Positions 21,165 to 33,500 of a DNA stretch of 64,000 nucleotides are shown here, piece by piece. The notes beneath the pieces are model-generated. The model was not told the DNA's origin. It saw nothing but the letters and a program-made list of their open reading frames with translations, and ran no database searches. Both the position numbers and the translations under genes were made by a program. How positions within the stretch are numbered: the first letter of the stretch is position 1; the number at the start of each line of letters is the position of its first letter. Location: the NCBI GenBank assembly GCA_905147135.1, contig LR990043.1:7103057-7167056 (forward strand). The letters are read 5' to 3'. The stretch comes from Blastobasis lacticolella. Taxonomy: Eukaryota; Arthropoda; Insecta; Lepidoptera; Blastobasidae.

Positions 21165-21622
21165 GTGGGAAGCCGGGCCGGGTCGCTACTTTAGTATGAA
21201 ATACGAAAATATGAATGTTTGTTCGTTTATTAAATTATCCATCTAATATTAACCATCAATGATTGGCACGAAAACATACAAAACTTATTTCATTATTATA
21301 AAGAAAAATGCATAGGAAAGGAACTTACGGGAAAAGTCTGCTTCATTATATTTTTTCCAAAAACTTCAATTATGCTTAAATTAAATATCCTACCTACAGC
21401 TGTCGGTTCATTTTACTTAAGATTATAACAATATGAAAATTATTAAAATTGTATATGTACTTAGTTAGATCAGAAATTCATCGATGCCCTGCCCTATAAA
21501 AGTATTTAGGTATGAATGAACGCAATAAATAAGAAACCACGATTTACGTTCTAAAATACAGTATTACGTACGAACATGTTTTTATAGTGAGTGATTCAGT
21601 ATTACGTCCATAGCTTTATTAG
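21165..21622 (+). repeat. 458-bp direct repeat, copy 1
   Basis: Starts GTGGGAAGCCGGGCCGGGTC and ends CATAGCTTTATTAG. A second, diverged copy of the same length lies at 23555-24012, immediately upstream of gene 3. Shared words include AAAACATACAAAACTTATTT and AGTATTACGTACGAACATGT. Confidence 0.75.
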
Positions 21623-23400
21623 TGTCTGTATCTCAAAAACTACTCCACTGGTATTCATACGTTTGTCGCCAATAGAGTACTGCACAATAATTGTTTATAT
21701 AATGCATCTTGGGTCTTTACAAGCCTGATCGTTTTGCTTTGCCATTACTTCTAAAGTACACCTACACGTATTCCTATAAATTATTCAATAAGAGAATTTA
21801 CCTACTTCATTTTACAGGTCTACTACTACTCTTAACTAACTAACTAACTACTATTATAAAAAACACGTTGCCTAAGTACTACAATAAATGTGTTTAGTCG
21901 TTAGTTGAAACCACATTATCAAAAACACATCGCGTCGAATATCGATAACCGCCCACTGTCTCTGTCTCTCTCACAAGGGCCGTATAGCTCTGTCGCGGAA
22001 ACGCTCGTATCAGTGTCATACATAGCTACTTTTAACACATATTTTACATAAAATACAATCTAAGCAACTGTTATAGTACTATAAACTAGTATACAATCAA
22101 TGTAAACAGCAATAACGTGCAAAAACAACAATAAAATTTCCGAATCCTACATCGCGCTATTGAAATTTTCTTGGACGGCCGTATATATACCGGGGCGAAT
22201 CCTTCGTAAGCGGGGAGTCCGTTTCTACTTAGGGGAGCAGTACCCGAGGCAGAGCTGCTCAAAATCTGCCTCACCCACGAATTCCCTGTGAAGTGGCAGT
22301 TCTCACATAGACTGCTCTCCGCGGAATCTCGTCAACGCTGATCCCCACATGGGGTCGGCGTAATCAAACAAGCTGCAAGGGCTTAACAAGCCCAGCGCTT
22401 ATGAACAGTTCGTCGCTAACGCACGAATAAAACAATTGGATGGCGTTAAATGCCGCCTCCAAAACCCAAGCACACTGCTCAGCAAATCTAACGAGGACAT
22501 CTCAACCCCACTAAGTAGACCATTTGACTCTCTTTTTACAATAATCTCTTATGTTTAAACTTACAATTGAACAAATGAGATTGAAAACAGAAATTTACAT
22601 AGCGTTTCTCGGGAGGATTAATTACGTATTAATTTAACGCCCATTTCAGTGTTTAATTTTATATTGTACGAGAAACTCAAATACTAGTGAAAATAAAAGA
22701 TACAATAATCAGGCTAAAGGAACGATGTTTCAAATGCATTCAGTAGTAAGTATAGAAAATACACTCACAAGTATCTACAAGTAAGCAACTTGATTTTAAA
22801 TAACGAAGACGTCCATCTTTAAGCTACAATATTGAGGCATACTGATGGACCGTCTTCAGAATTCAATCAATTTTGTTGACTTGTTGATTTCAATCAATCT
22901 TATAATTACCCAAATCGCTTTATTTTTTAGACAGAGTCTATAAACAAATAATAACTTTTGGGTTTATTTGAGTCACTTTATTTTCAAATGTAAGGGATAT
23001 CGCAAAGAGAAACAACAAGTATTATTGTAGTATTATTGCTATATGCTATCCATGCTACTTGCCAAATACTTTATTATCATCAGAGCAAATTTCTCCGGGT
23101 GTGGTTGCCAGTAATTTAGTATCAGGCGTTAAATTATTTTGCTTCATAAACTTCTTCATTCTACAAACTGACACAAGGTAGATGTTACTGGGTGTTGCTT
23201 ATGTCCATAAGCGACGGTAACCACTTTCCATCAGGTCGCCCGCTTGCCTGTTTGTCTGCCTATAACATAAAAAGAAGTAAGTACTTACCTATAAATAAAA
23301 CCACTTAACTAAAATAAATTGAAATGTTACAAGTAGATACTTACCTACTTACCTAATCAGTAAGGTCCCTAAAATCTTCACATCACTATCACATGCTTTC
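21623..23400. other. Spacer between the two direct repeats
   Basis: No convincing exon. A less AT-rich block at 22150-22520 (CCCCACATGGGGTCGGCGTA near 22340) resembles worn LINE sequence but could not be classified. A short LINE-tail word set (CCATCAGGTCGCCCGCTTGC) lies at 23215-23265 in reverse orientation. Confidence 0.35.
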
Positions 23401-23580
23401 ACTACGTAGTACAAGACAAAGTCCCACGCCGCATCTGTCTGTCTGTTCGCGATAGACTCAAAAACTACTGCACGGTTTTTCATGTGGTCTTCAGTAATAC
23501 ACAGAGTGATTTATAAGGAATGTTTAGGTGTATAATTTGTTAAGATTACTACCCGTGGGAAGCCGGGGCAGGTCGCTAGT
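23400..23580 (+). repeat. Helitron-like fragment
   Basis: GTCCCACGCCGCATCTGTCT, ACTGCACGGTTTTTCATG and a GTGGGAAGCCGGGGCAGGTC end are the typical blocks of this lepidopteran element class. It overlaps the start of direct-repeat copy 2. Confidence 0.45.
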
Positions 23581-24012
23581 TTATTATGAATTACGAAAAT
23601 ATGAATGTTTGTTTGTTTATTGAATTATGCCCATCAATGAATAACACAAAAACATACAAAACTTATTTCATTATTATAAAAAAAAGACCCAGGAAAAGAC
23701 CTCACGGGAAAACCCTACTTCATTATATTTTTTGCATTAAGTTCAATAATGCTTAAATTAGATACCTATCCTACCTATCTATAGCTGTCGGTTCATTAAA
23801 ATGAATCAATTATTAAAATTGTGTACTTAGTTAGATCAGGAATTCATCGGTGCCCTGCCCAACAAAACTATTTAGGTATGAATGAACGCAATAATTACGT
23901 TACTTATAACGTAAATCGTGTTTACTTGTTTTATTATTGCGTCTCTTAACACAGTATTACGTACGAACATGTTTTTTATAGTGATTCAGTATTACGTTCA
24001 TAGCTTTATTAG
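23555..24012 (+). repeat. 458-bp direct repeat, copy 2 (promoter side of gene 3)
   Basis: Colinear with 21165-21622 over its whole length and of the same size, with small indels that balance. Ends 344 bp before the ATG of gene 3, so its right end may reach the gene 3 promoter. Confidence 0.75.
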
Positions 24013-24356
24013 AATAGGTTTTATCCGAACGTTTTCCTCGAATTTCCCCGGTGCAATAAGCCGCGGGGCGCCGCCGGGATGATTCACCGCTCGCAGGCCG
24101 CGATGCCAAAGACACTCGGCGGCACCGGCAGTCTGGACCACGGCGCGCGCCGCGACGCGCGACTTTACATTTTGAATTACGAAAGCAAATATTCGAACCG
24201 AGTTGCCGCGCAAATTCGAACGCACCGTTCTTTATTCAATTTTTTATTGGTTTCATTCGCACTTTGTAAACGCGTTTATTTCAAACTTAGAATTTGACAT
24301 AAAAAGTCGTCTTGCGTAATTTTTGGTTGTGTTGAGTTTTCGACAATATTGTAAAC
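24013..24356 (+). promoter_or_regulatory. GC- and CpG-rich region upstream of integrin-like gene 3
   Basis: 24040-24165 is very rich in CG (GCCGCGGGGCGCCGCCGGGA, GGCGCGCGCCGCGACGCGCG) in an otherwise AT-rich neighbourhood and lies about 200-300 bp before the ATG. It probably holds the promoter or 5' UTR of gene 3. The ATG context AAACATGG is good. No TATA box is claimed. Confidence 0.5.
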
Positions 24357-24500
24357 ATGGCTTTGTCACTGTGTTCATTAGTGATAGTGACTGTTTCAAT
24401 AAATTATGTGCTCGCGTACGAGTGCCCATCGGACAAGAAGCATATCAAAGACTGCAACTTGTGTGTCAGATGTGCCGGCACATGGTGTAATACGATGGAT
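24357..24500 (+). CDS. Gene 3 exon 1: signal peptide and PSI-like domain
   Basis: Forty-eight codons ending CNTMD before GTAAGT, phase 0. The leader is hydrophobic and the PSI cysteines C-x2-C-x2-C-x3-WC are present. Confidence 0.85.
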
Positions 24501-27500
24501 GTAAGTTTCTTTTTCTGTATTGTAATTTGCTCCTTTGATTTTTATTACTGATTATATACTTTCCTTATAAGTTTTTAAATACTTTAGTATCTAACTAAAT
24601 TTATTATATCCTTCCTACCCCCGACATCTCTGTGTCCGAATCAACAAACGCTACCCACAAACGGTAAATCTCAGATGGTAATTCCATTTTTTTAAACACT
24701 TATTTTTTATAATTGAAATCAAATTACCTACTTGATTATTCTAAACACGTGAAGCATTCAATTCCTGCTTATACAACACAACACATACCGGACAGAAAAT
24801 AAAGTCTGCGGCTGTGGAAAAAACCGTTCGATACTTCTTCTGAGTATCCTTGCCAGGAGAGAGGGCTATTTCACTTTTAAGTTCGTTCCGGCTTCCGCGC
24901 TGGCGCTGAAATGTTCACTAAACCGATATAATCGCGTTGTGCAAAAGTGTCTCTTAAAGTAACCACCAAATGGGTTAAATTTGAATACAAGTGGACTAAC
25001 GTAACAGTTGGTACCTACAAATATTAGCAACCAATGTCGAGTCCGAGCGAACTGGGAACATTAACCGTTCGTTCCAATACGACCAATTAATTAAGGGCCC
25101 AACATTCCTCGAAGCAACATGGCCGTTCAATCGCCAAGGAAAAAGGAAGACATCGCGGTTCGGACCGCGACGGAAGGAAACAATTGTGGCAATGAACGGA
25201 GCTCTATACAGCCACATTATGCTTCAACTAGCATTTCGTGGCCCCTTCATAGCTGCAGGGATATGTATCATTTTCCATTTGCCAGTGCACCTAAATTGGT
25301 CTATCTAGCTCAAGACTAGGTGCACAATCTATGTCATTCTAGGTCTGTAGTTAGACTGTAGTTAGTTGTTATCCAAAATCCATGATTTTCTACTCTGATA
25401 GGTAACATGAAGATGAGCCCTCCGTTTCCCTACATAATACCAAGTAAACAGTTTCAACAAGGGCATAATCAACTATTTTCTTATCATCGTCCAAATTTAT
25501 TGTAGACTTGGCTTTTAAAATCGATAATGCAGAGAACAGATCGACTTCATATTCATACCGGATACAGACATTTAGGTCCCCATTGTGTAAGCTGTAGATA
25601 CGTATCTTCAGACAACGAACCGTTCTTCGGGTGAGTGTGCACCTTGACACGAGAATCGCATGACCATTAACACGAATGAACCCATCAACGTGCGTTTACG
25701 TGCTAATGTGCTAATTGGAGGCATTCCGACCTATTTAGTAATAATATCGAACGTGTAAATTACGACTCGGGATTACTTTCACGTTGAGCAAATTTTAAAC
25801 TCGTTTCACATTGCCAGCGAGAGGTCAGATTTGGAGAAAAATAATGGTACCTATTTATTATAATTAAACTGTTCTTGCGCTATGGTGAGCAACGAATAAT
25901 TTGTTGGGAAAGGTTACCTACACATGTCACAGTTTTAAATAATTTCTTATACTCCTTGCGTCTTATGTCCTCAGTGCTGAGGGTCATGACCTCGGCGGAA
26001 CACTTTCTCGCGAACATTCGGTGTGGAAGCATCGCACACAGTGTCTGCACAATGCAATAATGCACACAAATCTAGTCGGTTCATTGGACTTCGTCTTTTT
26101 TATAGGTTGTCTGAGATGTTTAAGCCTGTATGATGGTACGCCATTGAAGATTTGCTGTCTCGTCATCCTCCAGACATGCATACACAGAGATCTGTGTATC
26201 TGCACCTCTCAGATATCATATTGTATTTTCGAACTTCTCGTATAGCTAATATTTGTTGATACCAACTCCAAATTAAACTGTAGATTACTTGATGTGATTT
26301 AGTTCCTCGAAGATGTCTCGTACTTAAAACCGTGAATCACGTTTTATTTCCTATATCGTTCTAACAAGGTGTGTTTTAATATGCGGTATCAGGCCGTAAT
26401 TGTCGATGACGTGACATAATCAGCAGAAGTGGTTTCATCCACGATGGATGGACGAATTTCCTGCGTAACCCCCTTTTCCAATATTCCAATATCCGTTAGA
26501 CCCGGCCTCTCTCCTTTACTTGCATAATAACGGAAAGCCTTTGTTTTTACAAGTCAATGGGGTATCTACTCGATGGTTTATAATATAGGAGTTTCTTAGT
26601 GCGGTCATGGGTGTTTTCGAACTGATAAAGTACGCATGAATTGGCTCATAGCCATTATTGTAAAGGCTGTTTTATAAATATAATAAAGTTCAGTTATTTA
26701 TAGAGCTAAATGTCGATATACCAACAATTCTTACTTACTTTTAAGTAAACAATAAGTATTTACAATAATATATTTAGGACTTTCCTAAGTTTATAGATAA
26801 TTTTAGATACATTGAGGCAGATCTTAAGCTAATGTCCAACTTAACGCTAAACAGAAAGGTTTCGAAATTTTATTCGTGAGACGAACACAGCTTTAGCTTT
26901 TTATATCAACATCTAGAATCAACAAAAACGTGAATGCTGACCCTCATTCGAGATTCCGTAAATACTATAAAAGTTTGTTTTGTATACAAACGTGGCATTG
27001 TTTCCTTAATATCAGACGGTTTACAATGTAATCAATCTTGTATGGGGTTCCATTTAGCGCGGTGTGCGGCGGAGTGCGGTTGCAGTGCACACAAACATCC
27101 GCGCAATCACACTATACCGAGAAATTATAAATACGTCTCGACTCGACCTATATCTGGTCGTGTTCTGAACATTAAAATGTTGCCCAATTTTCACGTCAGC
27201 AAGTGTAATCGCCGGCCGTTCCTTAACGCGCGTAAACTCGCCGAAGACCGAGCCAGAGAGGGCCATCAATCAGTTATGAAGCAACGAATGAAGGGTCATA
27301 TCGCAAACCATGTAATGCCCAGAAAATATGTGTACCCAATTAACTTTTTGCACCATATCGTGATCATTTTCCGCAATATTAATTTCGATGCACCGGCTTG
27401 GCGACATGAAACGAGATTTTACGTTATAAATTCCGCTTTTTATCAACGTGTGAACACAACATTTTACGCCAACAAATATTTCTTGCCAAAAGAAATTGTT

Positions 27501-30500
27501 TAATTAACGAAGCAATCGTAACCTACTTACTTTTTGATTGATTGTATTAATATGCGGTGTGTTACGAGATGTGTGTAATCTGAGTACATGAAAGGGTCAA
27601 AAGATACAGTGGATACGTTAACCTACTTGTTAAATATCAATGTCGCTGTGTTATTTGTGATTCACGTGGTTGTGGGTATACTTGGAACAACAAGGACTGA
27701 CTGCTTTCCTCAGAAACCGTATTTAGTTTCGTACGTGTTGCGCGCAGCTGTTAACAGAATGTATGAAGCCACAAATCTGGTCAACTGCCCGTGTGATAGC
27801 TCCATATTGTACTTATGTTTCGTACTTCGCGTTCGTACGGCTTCATTTAATGTGGTCGTATTTTCTGTTAGTTACTTCATTTCTTTAACCTGCAAGCTTC
27901 GTTTTTACGGAGACGTGGCTTATGACACTAAAATAAATCTTAATTTTTTCTGTTAGGTTGATATTTTTGGTAATATTCTGCTGAACAGCTGAAGCAATTA
28001 ATGTTGCATTCATAGTCTTTATTGCAATTGCATTATGCTCAATCAACTAAACCAAATTAGTTTTCTGCACTGTTTACCCTTAATTAAAATCCAACCGTAT
28101 CATTAATATTTTTTATTTCCGAAGTCAACTGAACACCTTTTTTAAAGCCTCAACGACCGTGACACGAAACAATTTGTTGCAAAATCACTCTTCTTTCATT
28201 TGATATATGGAACTGAAGGTTGGTTAATTATATACTTGAGGCTGTTACATGCACTCAGCGTTATTGGTTCTTTATAACGAGGTACAAAAAACATAGCCCT
28301 ACCTTAAGGGGTAATATTTATAAAACGATAAAAATATTTCACGAAATGCAAGCGGGTACTTGCAACCGTAGTTTATATCTGTAAACATGTTCAAAATACC
28401 TTATAAGGCCTACTAAATTAATTGTTCCTCTCTCAATATATGACAAATACAAATTACACATATTTTAATTCCCTTAAAAGACCAGCACATAAAATATTTA
28501 TGATTTGAAATTTCGACCGAAAATTATTCAGCAACACCTTTAACGCAATTTTAATTATAGCATGAATTGGCTATTAAATTTATTTTAATTGATTATAAAC
28601 GTAATAAACTCTTAACAGTTGAACTAAATTCTCGAAACAAGATCGATCACCAATACCAAAAGATTGTTATCTCAACCCAAAACAATTACGGCCGACCACT
28701 AATTACTTTTCTTATCTCGTCTGTCAATTTGTTATTACCGCTTATTGCCCATACTGGGATGGCTTACTCGGTTGCATATCAACTGCTGCACAATTTAACC
28801 CTCGCTCCATTTACCTATTAACACATTTATCGATGCGTGTAACTTTAACATCACTGTTAAAGTTCACGATTTGCGTAACGCACCTCTGTGGATCGATATC
28901 GCTTATGAGCCAAAGGGCACTACCTCCGCCGGCGCTCGCGCAACCGCCCGCGCCTATCCGGCTCCTACAATGATACCTACACGTGTTTAATACGAGAAAT
29001 ATGTACATAACTGCTCATGATTTGTGATTTTCATTTTTCATAATTCCTAAGATGCAATTAACTTTCCCTTGGACTTTCCAAGGGTTTTCTGCTGGTATTT
29101 TAATCTGGAATTGAAGATAAACTATAATGTAAGCAGAAAACTGCTTTTTTTTCCTACTTATAATATCATTGTACATAAATTGCATATTTCGTACAATTTG
29201 ACAGGTTAGGTTGTGAAATATAGACCACAAAGTCTATTATTGCAATCTATTTCCGCCTAGCAGATCTTAACGTCTAGCATCTAGACTAGATATTCCTCAA
29301 TCTGAACTTGGATTTAAGCCAAAACGAGAGACAATCGATTATACGGTGAAACTTTGGCAGTTTATAGAAACTCTTTCAGGGACAATGAACTTTAAACTGA
29401 AAAAGACTTGCTTTAACCTCAGCACCGTTTATTTTGGTTGGTTCTTTGTTTGCATTCGCATTGAGTTAACTACGGAGCACTACAAATATGTAGAGTTCAC
29501 TGTATTATACGGTACATACGTACATAGTCACCACAAATGGAAAAAAAAGTATCATATTTCGAAGGAATTGAATATTTATTTATTATTCCCGGCACACCAT
29601 CCTACGTCAACCCAATATTGAAAGAAAGAATAAAAATAAACACAATATGCAGGACAAAGACGTCACAGTCTGTTTTTCCTGCATAAAGTTGAGATAACCC
29701 GCATGCTGGTTTCTTTGTAATACCACACCGCTTGACTCATAGAATAGGGAGTTGGGGATTTCACATGCCTAATGCCCTAAAGAAACCATACCTTCTCAAT
29801 GTAAGTTGGAAATAGCAAATTCCATACGACGCTTAATAATAGTAAGGAAGCTATATTTTCTTTTACCGGGAATTACTAAAGGGAAATCCCAAGGTGCAGC
29901 CGATTATAGATTAAAAAGCCGTATTTAAAATCCAAAGATCTTGAAAGATTTTTTTTTTATACCACTAAGGTGGCAAACAAGCTTGCGGCCTGCCTGATGG
30001 TAAGCAGTCACCGCAGCTTATGGACGTTTGCAATACCAGGGGCATCACCCACGCGTTGCCGACCCCGTAAAAACCTTTTAACCCCTTTCTTGAAGAACTC
30101 CATGTTGTACTCTCCAGGGAAAACCTCTCCAGGTAGTTCATTCCACAACCTTAGTGTGCGTGGGTTATTGCATTTACTTGATAATTTACCTTTCTTATAG
30201 TCGATAAAATGGTAATGGTATAATACTATAAATAAACCATTGATCAATTATGCTGTGAAAGTGTCAGCCTATATAGCCTATCAAGGCATCAAGCTGCATT
30301 GATTCGCTAATCTCAAAGGGAAAGTAGCCAAGCAAATCTATCTATTAATGACAGTAACTGCAGTTATTGATTCGACATTGGTCAGAATCTCATTATTGGT
30401 TTATCCGGTCAACGAACTCCTGTCTTGTCTGTCTGTACGTAGCGTACACGGCGCGTCTCCCACGCACTTTGCGGAGGAATGCACCTCATTTGTATGGGAA

Positions 30501-33500
30501 TTAATTTTAGATCGCACCAGTTTTAAAGTGGACACCTCCGCCTCTCTTGTTGGAGCAAAGTCTTCCGCAATAATGGAACACGGAAAAGGGCGACCAAAAA
30601 CGGCCTTCTCCAATTGTCGCTTGATAGAGGTCTTTTGGTCTAAATTCTTGACTTAAGACAAAAATAACTCTAGAACATTTCTGTACTTAGATAATTAACT
30701 TTTTCCGACTTTCACACAAACGAAAACGCCACATAACTTAATGTGTGTTCTAGTATTACAGCACCCATATAAGCTTTGTGGGGCTAGATGGCCCTGTGTG
30801 GAATTGTTCAAAAAAATTTACTTTTTTATTTAAGTACACGAAACTTGGAGTACTTACCTCAACCGTACTGGGTACTAGATACACTTGTATTTCTGGTTAC
30901 TACGCTGCAGGGCTGTCGCAAGGAGGCATTACCGCGCCACCCACACTATTTCTCAGACGCAGTGTTCTGCCTTAGGTGGTTATTATAGTTATCATAGTCA
31001 ATTCTATACAAAATAGTAGCTATATAGTTCTCTTGTTTTCGTAATTTACGTATTGCTACAGACGCTTTCGTGGTCTGTTACGACTGTTTTACCTTGTAGG
31101 AGAGTCGAACTCTACATTTTTATATTACACTCTAATATTCCCAGTTTGTTAGACCGTGGTTATCATACAAGAGTATGAAGACAAAAATATTCTCATATAC
31201 ATATTTTGTACCAATTATTTTACCTTCTCATTGTAATGTTTGAACTTAACATGCTCTACAAATCCAATCAAATTTGAGACGTTAAAGTACCTACTTTTAT
31301 TGTAACAATAAAACAGACATTGTCAACATCTTTAGCGCAACACGTGTATACACTTGCTACGTGTATTAATTTGCGCATTTAATTGTTACACAAGTGACTC
31401 ATGGTTCGAATGTGACAAAGGATGTTTGCACAAAATTATCAGTATATTTCTCATAGACTCGGTGAATTGCGGCAACTTTTTCAGGACATTAGTAATATCA
31501 CTAAATGTGAATCGTATCACACGTTCATCACATTTAGGCATAATGTCAACCTCATATTCGCATTTAGGTATGGCCAACCATTGTCTCTACAATTCAATTA
31601 TTAACACATCCTGCAACGCTTTCGTAATATAAATTATAATATTGCTCGTACCACTAGCGGAGTCGCGACATACAAATGTTTAATTATATTGTCTACGGTC
31701 ACAATACTATTGATTATAATGTTTGCTGAGCGAATTGCATAATGCTTTCGGGCGGTACTCCTTACAACTGTTTCCATTACTCAAAGTATCAACACATCAA
31801 GTGTTTATAATTAACCTAATATTTGTATCTTACCCAACACTCAGGCTAATCTTTAAAAAAATATTCTTCTTTTATGTATACCGCTTTCTGGCCTTACCAT
31901 AAAGGCTTATTACCTTTTCACAGCTAATTCACTGGACTGAATATTAGAATAAACATATAGATATAACTTACGTAGAATTCGCGGTTTAGATCGTAAGCAA
32001 AAGCCTATACTATACTACATTGTTATTCTCTATACTTACAAGGTGTTTAACGATGTTCACCTTAATATTCACAGACGGTACAGAATAGCCCGTCCTTCAA
32101 TAAATTAAATCAACATCTCACCGCTATGACACCCACATACCGTTTCGCGCGAAGATAGTCCAAAGGTTTATTGCCCTTTTAACTGCCTACGTACCGACCT
32201 ATCTTATTCTAGTACAATAACTTTACGCCCAAGCGTAGTTGTGAGGTCTCTGTAACTACCAAGCTTGCTATAGATATGAGTAACAATGCATAGTAATCAA
32301 TTGAGAACACTCAATTTAAACAAATCACTGTCGCAATCATGAATAGGATCGATTTCATCGTTATGAAACGTTTTTTATGAAAAATTAAATTAATGTATAA
32401 ACTTTTAGAAAAGTAAAAAGATGTAATAATGGAAAACAGGGTTACCGCCAGATATATTTGGCGGTTTCTGTTAAATCGAAACAGAGGAAAGAAAAATTTA
32501 TCACATTGTCAATAAAGTTCAAACTTGTAGAGACTCTAATGTAGCGCAACGCAACTCTCGTATGATAAATACAGATGATCTGCATCTGCAGTGTAAAACA
32601 TCTTGTCAGACTTGTTTACGTCAAGTAAGATACGAGTTTCGTTTTTGTTAGGTTAATGCCACAACTGACTATGAAAAATAAAGTCGTGCGTGGACTTGAG
32701 TTATTACCACAGTTATAGACCGCAAACTGGCCAAGAACTCTAGTGAAACAGTTAATTATCAGTCAAGCCATATACCTATACCATACGCCCTTGTGACTTG
32801 TTGACGCATTTGAAGAAGTAATGTCCGATATCATACTTTCTTGAAGTGTTATTGCCAATTTTATAGCTGAAACAATTTATTGTGTTCATCATCATTACAG
32901 CCCATAACAGTCCACTGCAGGACTTGGGCCTCTCCCACGAAAGGGGAGGTTATTGCCATCATCTCCACGCTTGGCAGGCGGGTTGTAGATCGCAGTGTTA
33001 TAAATATAACAATGGAAAACGCTGCTGCCCATTTTCCAGCATATGGAGACTCTGTGAACTTTTGCCTCAAAAACATGAGTCGCCTTGTACGACACCCACG
33101 AGTTTAAGGGGTTGGTACTAATTCTACTCTGCCGGACACCATACGGCTGATTTATTGTGTAATCGACCACGATCCAATCTGTTCAGGTTTCCCTGTTAAC
33201 AGGCCTGGTCAGATGGCAGTGACTCCACGGTAGTTACTTAATCTGCCAAATCCTGAATAATGGTCAAGGCGGACTCAGGGAGAAACCGAAACTGGGATTT
33301 AACGCCAGGATGATGATAATGATTAAATATGAAATCGCTAATGTAATTTCTAAGGGAAATCTTCACTATTCCTCTGAAACCCAAGCTCCGGAAAAATAGA
33401 TGTATCTTAAACAAGTCTTAAACGCTGGTAAAACAGCTGGTAATAAATAAAATGAATTAGCATTGCTCCAATATAAAATAGAATTAGAAAGTGACATTGT

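Noticed and set aside
22086..22274. Minus-strand 62-codon frame with a hydrophobic end
   Set aside because: No start context, no homology recognised, lies in repeat-like spacer.
26934..27503. 189-codon frame as a real gene
   Set aside because: No motif, no codon or splice support, inside an intron; listed only at very low confidence.
27588..27956. 122-codon frame with hydrophobic stretches in gene 3 intron 1
   Set aside because: No recognisable family, no regulatory context; AT-rich sequence often gives such Leu/Val/Phe-rich frames.
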